Origin: Candidatus Zhuqueibacterota bacterium
GTDB taxonomy: Bacteria > Zhuqueibacterota > Zhuqueibacteria > Thermofontimicrobiales > Thermofontimicrobiaceae
Assembly (NCBI GenBank): GCA_016783825.1
Contig: JADHVV010000005.1
Coordinates: 1 to 56,834 of the forward strand
Length of the DNA stretch: 56,834 nucleotides
Direction: 5' to 3'
A program made the position numbers and the translations under genes. Below, in pieces: positions 39,714 to 48,424 of the stretch. Position 1 is the stretch's first letter; every line of letters starts with the position of its first letter. The notes beneath the pieces are model-generated. The model had not been told where the DNA came from. It did no database searches and saw only the letters and a program-made list of their open reading frames with translations.

Positions 39714-40952
39714 TTATTCTTCAGATTTTGATTTATCTTTCTTAGAAATTTTTATAGGGCTGCCATCCTTTAATGTTTTTGTAAGCACCCGATAGCTTCC
39801 AATAACAACCTGTTGATCCACTTCTAAACCGCTTTTGACTTCAATATCCGTATCACTTGAAATACCTGTTTCAACCGGAATAATTTTGGCAGTGCCTTCT
39901 TCAACAATAAATACAACCTCGATCATTTCATCTTTATCAGTTGATTTTGTTTCAGATTCATCTTGCTTCACTTGAACAGAATCATCCTTCGCTTCCTGTT
40001 CTTCTTCATCTGATGGGATATCTTTGGGGGCACGAACCGTAACCGATTGTATGGGGATTTGAAGAATATTCCTTCTAATTTCCGTTCTGATATCCACTGT
40101 TGAAGACATTCCCGGGCGAAGCTTTTCTACTTCATCCACAATCGCTATCTTAACTTTAAAATTTGTGATTTCTTCCTGTGTCCCCCTCCCCCTGGTATTG
40201 CCTGCCAAAGCCATTTCAGAAACAATGCCAATAAATGTAGTATCAGGAATGGCGTCGATTTCTATATCGGTTGTATCCCCAATTTCAACTAATGGAATAT
40301 CATTCTCATCGATTTCAGCCAATACTTCCATTCGGGAAAGATCAGCCACTTCCAGAATAACATCAGCCTGAAACATGGAACCAAGCGCTATCTCTCCAAT
40401 TTCTTTATTAATGATGGTTACTGTGCCATTAAAAGGGGAAAAAAGCTTAGTTTTTACCAAATCATCATTAGCCTGATCCAAGCTGGCAATTGCCTGCTCC
40501 AACTGGCTTTCAGCAAGTTTTAAATTTGCCTCAGCGTTTTCCAGATCAGCCGTTGACGAAAGCTTTTGATTATAAAGGTCTTTTGCCCTTTGAAAATCAT
40601 TTTCCGCTTTTTTGAGACTTGCTTCGGCAGCTTTTTTGGTAGATTTTGCTCTTTGAACCGCAGCTTGATATTTTGTACGATCCAGCTCAATTAAAAGCTG
40701 TCCCTTTTCTACCATCTCCCCTTCTTTGACGTAGAGACCGATTATTTCAGCGCTGACATTTGCAGAAATTTTAACATCAGTTTCTGGTTGAATTTTACCA
40801 GAAGCGGAAACAACCTGGGTGATATCTCCCCGCTTGACTTTTTCAACCTGGACAGAGATTTCACCTCCGCGTCCTTTTTTCATATTCACTATTACAAAAA
40901 CTGCAATAATGATTACTACACCGATTATAATGAATATTTTTTTCTTAGTCAT
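39714..40952 (-). CDS. Periplasmic adaptor (MacA/HlyD-type membrane fusion protein)
   Basis: A 412-residue membrane fusion protein. One N-terminal helix (KIFIIIGVVIIIAVFVIV) is followed by a barrel-sandwich/lipoyl half-motif (VVSASGKIQPETDVKISANVSAEI) and an alpha-hairpin coiled coil (about 90-170, rich in Ala, Lys and Glu). The second lipoyl half reads LFSPFNGTVTIINKEIGEIA and beta-barrel domains follow. An acidic linker (about 325-350) interrupts the C-terminal domain. It joins inner-membrane permease to TolC. The upstream TolC-like gene and downstream ATPase support a full exporter. Confidence 0.93.
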   Translation of the reverse strand: MTKKKIFIIIGVVIIIAVFVIVNMKKGRGGEISVQVEKVKRGDITQVVSASGKIQPETDVKISANVSAEIIGLYVKEGEMVEKGQLLIELDRTKYQAAVQRAKSTKKAAEASLKKAENDFQRAKDLYNQKLSSTADLENAEANLKLAESQLEQAIASLDQANDDLVKTKLFSPFNGTVTIINKEIGEIALGSMFQADVILEVADLSRMEVLAEIDENDIPLVEIGDTTDIEIDAIPDTTFIGIVSEMALAGNTRGRGTQEEITNFKVKIAIVDEVEKLRPGMSSTVDIRTEIRRNILQIPIQSVTVRAPKDIPSDEEEQEAKDDSVQVKQDESETKSTDKDEMIEVVFIVEEGTAKIIPVETGISSDTDIEVKSGLEVDQQVVIGSYRVLTKTLKDGSPIKISKKDKSKSEE

Positions 40953-41037
40953 TCATGTTCTCCTAACTATTCCTTTATTCTTTGTTTTTCTCTTTTTGTA
41001 AAACTAATGTACCAAACCCGCTAGAGGTAAATTCAAA

Positions 41038-41125
41038 AGTAGCAGTCGCTAGTGGCAGTAGCAGTGGGATCACAGTAACTAGAACTCTTAAAAAACTGCT
41101 TCTGCTACTGCAACTGCTACTTATC
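41038..41125. repeat. Word-iterated inverted repeat (agtagcagtcgctagtggcagtagcagt type)
   Basis: The left arm agtagcagtcgctagtggcagtagcagt pairs with actgcttctgctactgcaactgctact. It shares words with 18036, 30948 and 44778. Confidence 0.85.
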
Positions 41126-41192
41126 AGGTTTACAGTTACTTTTTACCTAAGTTGTCGGATGTTACATTTTAACCCATAACAAGTATATATTA

Positions 41193-42512
41193 CTACCAAC
41201 TCAATCTTCCCACAGCTAAATCAAGAACAGTAATCGCGTATTTGTAATCATAAATTGCCTGAATCCTGTTAACACGCGCCCTGGTTAATGAATTTTGCGC
41301 GGTGAGTTGTTCTATCAATGTGCCGGCGCCAATGCGGTATCTTTCACTTGCCAGGCGGTAATCCTCTTCTGCGGAAATAACATTTTCTTTTGTAACATCG
41401 ATATTTTCTTTTGCTTTTTCAATTTCAAGAACAGCTTGTTTCACATCCAAAATGACCTGTCTTTTCGCCTGCTCCAGGTCTGCTTCGGCAGCGACAACCT
41501 GTGCTTTTGCCTGCTGAATATTGGAACTTGTCTTTAGACCATTAAACAAATTCAAATTCATACTTACGCCAAAACTGTATGTATCGAATTCGTCAATATC
41601 TCGTTTGCTCTGCGGGAACTGAACATCCCACCAACTATAGTTACCAAAGAAAGATATTGAAGGCAAATGCGCGCTGCGCTGAATTGTTACCGAAGATTTT
41701 GTGCTTGTTAGATTGTTTTGATATGATTTAAAATCCAAACGATTCTGTAAAGCTTGTTCAACAGAATTATCAAAATCAATGTCTATTATACTCACTTCAG
41801 TTTCAATTGGTTCTCGAACCAAATCAATCTCTTCGGTAATATCGATACCCAGTGTATGATTAACATGAGTCTTTGCAGTTATATAAGCATTTCTTGCATT
41901 TACTAAAGCGAGTTTGTTTTCACCAACACGAACTTTTTGCTGGTAAACTTCCGCTCGAGATACTACGCCAATTTTTTCCATTGTTTCAATTCTGTTGAGT
42001 TCTTTGTTACTTGTTTGCAACGCTTCTTCTGCCACTTTTAATAGTTGTTCATTTTTAAGTACATTGTAGTATTTTAATTTCACATCAAGAACAACAGTTT
42101 GCTGAGTCCATGTCAAAGTGTTTTTGTAGCGCTCATTTTCAGCTTTACTTTGCTTTAAAGTTGCATAATTTCGTAATCCGGTAAAAATAGGCTGGTCAAT
42201 CCTTACTTGATAGTAGTATGATTCTTTAGAAGTTACTAACTGATCAAACCGAATTGTGTACATATTCTGCTCTCTTTTCTGCCATTGGGAATAAGCACCG
42301 ATTGTCGGCAAAAAATTTCCAATTGAAGACTTTAAACCGGCTTGTGCAATTTTTGAATAACTTTTTGCCGAAACAATACTGGTGTTGTTTTTCAGCGCTA
42401 TTTTTATGCAATCGTCTAATGAAAGCTTTTTAATTGTCTGGGAAAATAGCGCTGAACTAAAAAGAGAAACTGTTAAAATTATTACAGATATCATAAAGTG
42501 AAACTTTTTCAT
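41193..42512 (-). CDS. TolC-family outer-membrane efflux protein
   Basis: A 439-residue TolC-like protein. The ORF track starts at 42554. An ATG at 42512 follows AGGAGTTATAAC directly and begins a proper signal peptide (MKKFHFMISVIILTVSLFSSALFSQ), so I use it. Two repeated helical-barrel halves are visible: LDDCIKIALKNNTSIVSAKS..., and later VEQALQNRLDFKSYQNNL and ...YRLASERYRIGAGTLIEQLTAQNSLTRA. It forms the outer-membrane exit duct for the adaptor and permeases encoded downstream. Confidence 0.93.
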   Translation of the reverse strand: MKKFHFMISVIILTVSLFSSALFSQTIKKLSLDDCIKIALKNNTSIVSAKSYSKIAQAGLKSSIGNFLPTIGAYSQWQKREQNMYTIRFDQLVTSKESYYYQVRIDQPIFTGLRNYATLKQSKAENERYKNTLTWTQQTVVLDVKLKYYNVLKNEQLLKVAEEALQTSNKELNRIETMEKIGVVSRAEVYQQKVRVGENKLALVNARNAYITAKTHVNHTLGIDITEEIDLVREPIETEVSIIDIDFDNSVEQALQNRLDFKSYQNNLTSTKSSVTIQRSAHLPSISFFGNYSWWDVQFPQSKRDIDEFDTYSFGVSMNLNLFNGLKTSSNIQQAKAQVVAAEADLEQAKRQVILDVKQAVLEIEKAKENIDVTKENVISAEEDYRLASERYRIGAGTLIEQLTAQNSLTRARVNRIQAIYDYKYAITVLDLAVGRLSW

Positions 42513-42546
42513 GTTATAACTCCTATTCATATATTTGTGCGTTATC

Positions 42547-43251
42547 CTATCCAAACATTTGTGAAAAACCAGCTGATATTAAAATAGTGATCAAAAATAA
42601 AACAGCCATGGTCCAGCCGGATTTTTTCATACTAAATTTATAAATGACCGCAAATCCGATGGCTAAAACGATGTACTGCCAGATAGCAAATATATCAAAA
42701 CCTTTGAGAATATTATAAACAAATGTTTTCGATTGATCAGCAGGTAAAAATGAAGCTATACTAAAGTGAACATCTGCTGTTTGTTTGGACAGAATTAATG
42801 GAATTCTCAGCAGCAACCCGAACATCCCGATAAGTGATGAATAAGTATAAACAGAAAACATCTTTTTGAATGTTGTTTGTCCGCCTAAAACGATATTTCC
42901 CACGAACCAAAAAATAAGCGCAAAAATAAGAAGCATAATTGGTACTACTATAACAGCGCCAATTGGTCCAGAAATTTTACCTATCTTTTCACCCATTGCC
43001 ATTGCCTGATCGATTTCATCATCAGACATGCCTCGCTCCTCAAACTTTACTCGTTGTTTTTCCATTTGTTCGGGCATAGTTATTGGCAAAGTAACCATTG
43101 TAAAAATAAGGGTAATAAGAACGACAACAATAAGCGGCACCAACCAATCTGGTTTTCTATCAATGGATTCAAAAGAATCTCTTGGTGAGAAGAAAACACC
43201 GACTAATTTTTGAACGACACTCAAATCTTTACTTGTGTTATTCTCTTCCAT
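42547..43251 (-). CDS. Yip1-domain membrane protein
   Basis: A 234-residue membrane protein with about five helices. KLVGVFFSPRDSFESIDRKPDWLVPLIVVVLITLIFTMV is the typical Yip1 (PF04893-like) opening, in which a short 'SPxxxFxxI' leader precedes the first helix. Function of bacterial Yip1 proteins is unknown. It is the first gene of the exporter operon, 34 bp upstream of the tolC-like start. A repeat-containing 689-bp divergent gap lies upstream, where promoters for both directions are expected. Confidence 0.85.
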   Translation of the reverse strand: MEENNTSKDLSVVQKLVGVFFSPRDSFESIDRKPDWLVPLIVVVLITLIFTMVTLPITMPEQMEKQRVKFEERGMSDDEIDQAMAMGEKIGKISGPIGAVIVVPIMLLIFALIFWFVGNIVLGGQTTFKKMFSVYTYSSLIGMFGLLLRIPLILSKQTADVHFSIASFLPADQSKTFVYNILKGFDIFAIWQYIVLAIGFAVIYKFSMKKSGWTMAVLFLITILISAGFSQMFG

Positions 43252-43695
43252 TTTATCCTCCGGTTTTTAAAATTCATTAGATTAAGGTTATACTGAAAAG
43301 GTACTACGTTGATTTGGAATTTAAAGTTGTTTGACCATTAGGAACGGAATATAACATTAAAAGTTTCAAAAATAAACATAGCGAAAATATTTGAATTATG
43401 CAAGATATATTCGTTAACTAAATGTCCCCCAAAAATTTAGGACAAAAGCTCTTCAAATCCCATAAAATAAGGATCTTTTGGGGATTGGAATGTGAAAATA
43501 AAATTTTGAAAAGTTAACACTATTTTGATAGAAAAATATAATTTATATGCCGTAAGGATACTATTTACAATACAGCTGATTTTTGAAATCCTAAATTTTA
43601 AAAAAAATGGGGGTCATTCAGATATTCGTTAAGGGTTAAAATGTAACAATCATCTAAAATATTTCTTTTGACTGTTATTATCTGTTACCATAAAT

Positions 43696-43764
43696 GCATG
43701 GCGCAAAGAGCATGGCGCATGGCGTAAAATATGCGTTTAGCACCATGCTCTATGCGCCTTGCTT
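43696..43764. repeat. Word-iterated inverted repeat (gcatggcgcaaagagcatggcgcatggcg), second copy
   Basis: The left arm gcatggcgcaaagagcatggcg pairs with gcaccatgctctatgcgccttgc. The 689-bp gap 43252-43940 separates divergent genes and must hold two promoters, but none could be assigned by eye. No ORF with coding character is seen there. Confidence 0.85.
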
Positions 43765-43940
43765 TTCTTGACAGGCCTCTTTACTTAAGAAAAGGAATGT
43801 TTTATATGTTACAAAATAAACCTCAACGAGTATAATATCAAATTATCTGAATCTTTTTATTTTATACTACATCTAATTGATTTGAATTTAAAAACCTTTT
43901 TTTTATAAACTGGAACAATTAATTTCGGAGACTTTTATCA

Positions 43941-44177
43941 GTGAAACATTTTAAGAAAATTGCAGTTGTTGTAATAGGCGCAGCATTAGGATTTGCGTAC
44001 TATCGATTTGTTGGCTGCCAGTCCGGAGTTTGTCCGTTAACAAGCAATCCCTGGATAAGCACCGGTTATGGCGCATTAATTGGTTTTGTTTTTACCATTA
44101 ACGGTAAACAGAAGGAACAAACTCTTAACGGAAAACAGGGCGAGCAAAAAAACGATCAGGAAAAGGAGAGTAATTAA
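43941..44177 (+). CDS. DUF6132 family membrane protein
   Basis: A 78-residue protein from GTG 43941. KIAVVVIGAALGFAYYRFVGCQSGVCPLTSNPWISTGYGALIGFVFT matches the DUF6132 pattern of two short helices around a conserved GCxSGxCPxTSNP loop. The Cys pair suggests metal or thiol chemistry. The C-terminal tail is polar. Its stop is followed at once by the ATG of the tiny UGA-containing gene, behind a Shine-Dalgarno (AAGGAG) inside this gene, so the two are cotranscribed. Confidence 0.8.
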   Translation: MKHFKKIAVVVIGAALGFAYYRFVGCQSGVCPLTSNPWISTGYGALIGFVFTINGKQKEQTLNGKQGEQKNDQEKESN

Positions 44178-44342
44178 ATGGACTTTTGGGAAATAATCAT
44201 ATTTTTCGCTGCTTATTTTGTTGTAATGAAATATATCCTGCCCAAAATGGGTATGCCAACCTGAATGTCCACATCATGCGACCTTCCGGGTGAAAGTCAA
44301 AAAAAATCTGAAACTGAAATTATCGAAAATAAAAATGAATAA
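44178..44342 (+). CDS. Tiny membrane protein with in-frame UGA, candidate selenoprotein
   Basis: Not in the ORF track. ATG 44178 follows AAGGAG and encodes one membrane helix (MDFWEIIIFFAAYFVVMKYIL, then PKMGMPT). Codon 29 is TGA (44262-44264). The same frame then continues as MSTSCDLPGESQKK... for 25 residues to a TAA. Reading UGA as selenocysteine gives a UxxxxC motif, TUMSTSC, in a 54-residue protein. A hairpin with a GG-containing loop lies 15 nt downstream. Alternatives are a Cys codon mutated to opal, or two separate short frames. Family members with Cys at this position would be the key test. Operon partner: DUF6132. Confidence 0.5.
44280..44298 (+). promoter_or_regulatory. Candidate bacterial SECIS hairpin
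   Basis: GACCTTC and GAAAGTC pair (one C-A mismatch) around the 5-nt loop CGGGT. The loop begins 22 nt after the UGA and has G among its first bases. Bacterial SECIS elements sit in the coding region just after the UGA with a G in the apical loop, so position and form agree. The stem is short and could arise by chance. Confidence 0.35.
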
Positions 44343-44363
44343 TTGATTCAGTTCAAAAAAAAT

Positions 44364-44437
44364 CTAAACCTCGAATTACACTAATTTCACTGATTATTTC
44401 TTTTTAATTCGTGCAATTCGTGTAAATTAGTGGTTTA
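44364..44437. repeat. Inverted repeat of the attcgtgtaaattagtg family
   Basis: The left arm aaacctcgaattacactaattt pairs with aattcgtgtaaattagtggttt. It is related to the outer arms at 1861-1991. Confidence 0.75.
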
Positions 44438-44475
44438 TCAGTGAACTTATTATTTAATGGAGGATTGTTTAAGAA

Positions 44476-44679
44476 ATGCCGATTTATGAATACCGTTGTA
44501 ACAAATGTGATCACAAGTTTGAAATGTTTCAAAGTATTGGCGCATCAAATGAATCATTGAATTGCCCAAACTGTAATGAACCAAAACCCGATAGAATTTT
44601 TTCTGTTTTTGGTTCTGCCAGTGGTGGTGATTCAGCATTCAGTGGTGGTGGATGCAGCCCATCCAGCCCATTTTCGTGA
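44476..44679 (+). CDS. FmdB-family zinc-ribbon protein
   Basis: A 67-residue protein with the FmdB/CxxC_CxxC_SSSS pattern: MPIYEYRCNKCDHKFEMFQSI, CPNCNEPKPDRIFS, and a Ser/Gly-rich tail with one more Cys. It binds one zinc. FmdB-type proteins were first linked to amidase/formamidase regulation, but most have no assigned function. A Shine-Dalgarno (TGGAGGA) precedes the ATG. It is separated from the preceding tiny gene by a repeat. Confidence 0.9.
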   Translation: MPIYEYRCNKCDHKFEMFQSIGASNESLNCPNCNEPKPDRIFSVFGSASGGDSAFSGGGCSPSSPFS

Positions 44680-44777
44680 GGTTAGAAACAATAAAGCAGT
44701 TTGCTTTAAATTTGATTTGATAGGAATGTTATTATTATCTTTTTAAAAATTTTAAAATTAATCATCCGGCATTATTG

Positions 44778-44850
44778 AAAAGCAGCAGTTGTAGTAGCAG
44801 GAAAAATTTTGACGTACGATTATTACTGCCGCTGCTTCTGCTACTTGCAA
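44778..44850. repeat. Word-iterated inverted repeat (agcagcagttgtagtagcagg type)
   Basis: The left arm aagcagcagttgtagtagcagg pairs with actgccgctgcttctgctacttgc. It is a member of the ctgcaactgctac family. Confidence 0.8.
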
Positions 44851-44887
44851 CACACTATGCTGGGAATTCTAAATATATGGAGGTATC

Positions 44888-45475
44888 ATGAAAAAATTAT
44901 CAACTATGTTTTTAATATTAGCAATCGTCTTTGTCTGGGGCTGTTCGGGTACTGATAGTGAATCAATCGCTCAGGACAGTAAAGAGAAGAAAGTTGAGAA
45001 AGCGCATGAAGAAGTAGTTTGGACAACTTTTGATGAAGGTCTGGCAAAAGGCGTCAAAGAGAATAAAAATATCATTGTGGATTTCTACACCGATTGGTGT
45101 CACTGGTGTAAAGTGATGGATGAAAAAACATTCGGTGAGAAAAAAGTAGCTGCCAAATTAAAAGAAAGATTTGCCACTGTTCGGCTTAATGCTGAAAGTA
45201 ACAGTGAGTTTGCAAATTATAAAGGAAAGAAATATTCAAACATGGAGTTGACAAGAGCTTTCCAGGTTACAGGATTTCCTTCTTTAGCATTTCTCAGCCC
45301 TGAAAAAGAAATCATTACTGTTATTCCCGGCTACGTTCCGGCAGATCAATTTTATCATATTCTCGACTTCATTGATAAAGAATGCTATAAAAAGAAAATG
45401 ACGCTTGAAGAATTCATCAAGAAAAAAGGTGAATGCGAAGAATCTAAAAAAGAAGAGTCAAAGAATGAGAAATAA
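44888..45475 (+). CDS. Thioredoxin-fold lipoprotein
   Basis: A 195-residue lipoprotein: signal peptide MKKLSTMFLILAIVFVWG with lipobox Cys at residue 19, then a thioredoxin-like domain with DFYTDWCHWCKVMDEKTF. The CHWC active site is of the DsbD-gamma/thioredoxin_7 type, and the cis-Pro loop is TGFPSLAFL. The C-terminal 35 residues are highly charged with one Cys. It would act in the periplasm as a disulfide reductase or chaperone, for example in cytochrome c maturation. A Shine-Dalgarno (ATGGAGG) precedes the ATG and a terminator follows. Confidence 0.92.
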   Translation: MKKLSTMFLILAIVFVWGCSGTDSESIAQDSKEKKVEKAHEEVVWTTFDEGLAKGVKENKNIIVDFYTDWCHWCKVMDEKTFGEKKVAAKLKERFATVRLNAESNSEFANYKGKKYSNMELTRAFQVTGFPSLAFLSPEKEIITVIPGYVPADQFYHILDFIDKECYKKKMTLEEFIKKKGECEESKKEESKNEK

Positions 45476-45505
45476 AGTCATTGCGACAAATTAAGAATCA
45501 GCATT

Positions 45506-45554
45506 AAAAGGCAAAATGAATTATTGGCATAATAATCATTTTGCCTTTTTTTTT
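45506..45554 (+). terminator. Rho-independent terminator
   Basis: The stem aaaggcaaaatga / tcattttgccttt is followed by a long T-run (ttttttttt), 30 bp after the thioredoxin lipoprotein stop. A clear case. Confidence 0.9.
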
Positions 45555-45598
45555 GTCAAATTATTTTGACTTCAATCATTTTGACTTTGAATTTTTTA

Positions 45599-45817
45599 AT
45601 CCAAATAATGCAATAGCCACGAAGACACGAAGGTTTTAATACCCGAAGGGTGCACAAAGAATTAAATTATAATTAGTTATGAATACATATTTAGCAAACT
45701 TTTTTCATTTTTTTATACATCAACTTTACAACAGAACTTATGTTTTTCCTTTGTGTTTCTTGGTGGCTTTGTGTCTTTGTGGCAACTCTTTTTTTCTACT
45801 GCATTATCTGGGTTTAA
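45599..45817. repeat. cacgaagacacgaag inverted-repeat element with ataatgcaatag ends
   Basis: The ends ccaaataatgcaatag and ctactgcattatctggg frame gccacgaagacacgaagg on the left and cctttgtgtttcttggtggctttgtgtctttgtggc on the right. It belongs to the same family as 5496-5663 and as the repeat that encodes the end of the truncated ferredoxin at 26898. The gap 45476-45963 contains this and the terminator only. Confidence 0.75.
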
Positions 45818-45963
45818 GTAACATTACATTTGTAGCTAATATTCTCCCGCAGAAATAAAAAAACACTTGCTTAATGTAAATTTATTTTTAAATTATAGGC
45901 TTACAAGCATATTTAAAATAAATTGGCTGCAAATGAATTATTGCAAACAAAAGGCATTTATAA

Positions 45964-48315
45964 ATGGAAAACAAATACACATTAGATTCTATCGTTGAAA
46001 AAACGATACTTGAAAAAACAGGGCAACAAGCTATTTACCCGGCTCACGAAAAAATCCCGGTTATTATTGTAGAAAATTTTCCCACATTAGGAAAATTCAC
46101 AGCGATTCGTTTTATTGAGTGGGTACAAAAAAATCCCGATGGCGTTATTTCCTTGCCTACAGGTAAAACACCGGAACATTTCATCAAGTGGGTTCGACAC
46201 TACATTAGAAACTGGAATAAAACAGAAACTAAAAAAGACCTTGAATCCTGGGGAATTGATCCATCGAAAAAACCGGAAATGAATAAATTGCATTTTGTCC
46301 AAATCGATGAATTCTATCCCATCAATCCGCTGCAAAACAACAGCTTCTACCATTACATCAATCGTTTTTATATTAAGGGATTTGGACTAGACAAAAATAA
46401 AGCGCTATTGATCAATGCGTATCGAATTGGGGTGCCAAAAGAGATGGATCCCCAGCAAGTGTTCCCGGATGACAAGATTGATCTTAGCCTCAGAACAAGA
46501 CAGCCAAATAACAAAATAGAAAGAATTCAAAAAAAAGTTATTGAAGATGTTGATCAATATTGTACCGAATATGAAAACAGAATTCGGGATTTGGGAGGAA
46601 TTGGTTTTTTCCTCGGTGGAATAGGACCCGATGGACATATCGCTTTTAACATCAAAGGCTCTGACCATTATTCAACAACCCGCCTCATGCCTACAAACTA
46701 TGAAACCCAGGCAGCCGCGGCTTCTGACATGGGTGGAATTGAGGTTGCACGAAACAGACTGGTGATAACCATTGGATTGAGTACCATTGTTCATAATAAA
46801 GAAGCCGTTACAATCATTATCGCATCAGGCGAAGCAAAAGCAAAAATTGTTGCCCAGGCAGTGGAAAATGAAGATAACAATCTTTACCCGGCAACTGTGC
46901 TTCAATCGTTGGAAAACTCCCGATTCTACATAACACAAGGCGCGGCAAAACATTTGGTGGAAAGACGCTTCCACGCATTGACTACGAAAGAGCAGATAAG
47001 TGACCAGGATATTGAGCGAGTTGTCACAAACCTTTCATTGCTTATTAATATTCCAATCAACAGCTTGAGCGATAAAAATTTCAAGGATAATAAATTTGGG
47101 AACGAGATTCTATTAAAAACCGAAAAATCATCAGCGGTTTTAAAAAAGGAAGTGGAAAAATCTATTCTCGCTAAAATAGAAGATGGGCTGCAACCTGTTG
47201 AAGGAAAAATTTTCCTGCACACTGCGCCCCATCATGATGACATCATGTTAGGTTTTTGGCCCTACATGGTTCACCTGGTTAGAGATCCCAAAAACAGCCA
47301 CTATTTCAATTACATGACCAGTGGATTCACTGCTGTCACCAATAAACATGTGCTTGACTTATTGGTAACTCTGAAGCATCTCGTTGATACTCCAAAATTC
47401 CACAAATTAATGGGAAGAAATTATTTTGATCCTGACGCTGAAATGGGCAAAAATAGAGATGTGTATCATTATCTCGATGGCATTGCGGCACATAGTCGTT
47501 CAATAAAAGAAGAAGCTGAAAGCAGACGTTTACTCCGAAACCTTATTTCTATTTTTGAAGAAGACAGCCTTGACCATCTGAAAGATCGTGTTAGCGAAAT
47601 GATCAACTACTTCAAAACACAATATCCCGGAAAAAAAGATATTCAGTATATTCAAGATTTAAAAGGAATGATTCGTGAATGGGAAGCTGATTTACTGTGG
47701 GCTTACCTGGGATTCAACTGTTCCAATGTTAAGCATTTACGGTTAGGATTTTACAAAGGTGAAATTTTTACAGAAGAGCCGGATATAAATCGCGATGTAC
47801 CACCAATATTAGAAATGATTGAAAAAATCCGTCCTAACATTGTAACAGTTGCACTTGACCCGGAAGGCAGCGGCCCTGACACCCATTACAAAGTAATGCA
47901 AGCTATTAGCGAAGCATTGAGAATTTATCAAAAGAAAAATAAAAGAAAAGATATCGAAGTATGGGGTTACAGAAATGTTTGGTTTCGTTTTCATCCATCT
48001 GAAGTAACTACGGCTGTTCCGGTCTCATTGAATTCCTATGCCAGCCTGGAATATGCGTTTATGAATTGTTTCGGTTCACAACGTGCTGCTTCATTCCCCA
48101 GTTATGAAATGGATGGACCTTTTTCAAGGTTAGCGCAGCAAATAATGGTAGAACAGTATCAGAATATTAAAACATGCCTTGGCAGGGAATATTTATTTAA
48201 CCACGATCATCCGCGCTTACGGGCAGCACGTGGATTTAATTTTCTCAAAAAAATGTCGTTGGATGAGTTTTTTGAGCATTCAATGGAGTTGAAGAAATCT
48301 ACGGAGAATAGATGA
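45964..48315 (+). CDS. Glucosamine-6-phosphate deaminase (NagB)-like / PIG-L (LmbE) deacetylase fusion
   Basis: A 783-residue two-domain protein. Residues about 1-370 resemble NagB: SLPTGKTPEHF, VQIDEFYPI and GIGPDGHIAFN are the substrate and catalytic loops. NagB converts glucosamine-6-phosphate to fructose-6-phosphate and ammonia. Residues about 410-770 resemble PIG-L/LmbE zinc deacetylases, with the metal motif APHHDDIMLG and a later PDTHYK. Fusions of this kind are known in Bacteroidetes and relatives. The two activities could act in sequence on N-acetylglucosamine derivatives. It is monocistronic, with repeats on both sides and a weak start context. Confidence 0.85.
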   Translation: MENKYTLDSIVEKTILEKTGQQAIYPAHEKIPVIIVENFPTLGKFTAIRFIEWVQKNPDGVISLPTGKTPEHFIKWVRHYIRNWNKTETKKDLESWGIDPSKKPEMNKLHFVQIDEFYPINPLQNNSFYHYINRFYIKGFGLDKNKALLINAYRIGVPKEMDPQQVFPDDKIDLSLRTRQPNNKIERIQKKVIEDVDQYCTEYENRIRDLGGIGFFLGGIGPDGHIAFNIKGSDHYSTTRLMPTNYETQAAAASDMGGIEVARNRLVITIGLSTIVHNKEAVTIIIASGEAKAKIVAQAVENEDNNLYPATVLQSLENSRFYITQGAAKHLVERRFHALTTKEQISDQDIERVVTNLSLLINIPINSLSDKNFKDNKFGNEILLKTEKSSAVLKKEVEKSILAKIEDGLQPVEGKIFLHTAPHHDDIMLGFWPYMVHLVRDPKNSHYFNYMTSGFTAVTNKHVLDLLVTLKHLVDTPKFHKLMGRNYFDPDAEMGKNRDVYHYLDGIAAHSRSIKEEAESRRLLRNLISIFEEDSLDHLKDRVSEMINYFKTQYPGKKDIQYIQDLKGMIREWEADLLWAYLGFNCSNVKHLRLGFYKGEIFTEEPDINRDVPPILEMIEKIRPNIVTVALDPEGSGPDTHYKVMQAISEALRIYQKKNKRKDIEVWGYRNVWFRFHPSEVTTAVPVSLNSYASLEYAFMNCFGSQRAASFPSYEMDGPFSRLAQQIMVEQYQNIKTCLGREYLFNHDHPRLRAARGFNFLKKMSLDEFFEHSMELKKSTENR

Positions 48316-48424
48316 TTGATGGGAGATTTTTGGGAGTATTTTAATTGTGATGGTTACCTTGAAAAACAAATCCAATCCGCCGCGGCGGAAAACAACCCAA
48401 CGGATAAAAAATTAAAGATGTGAA

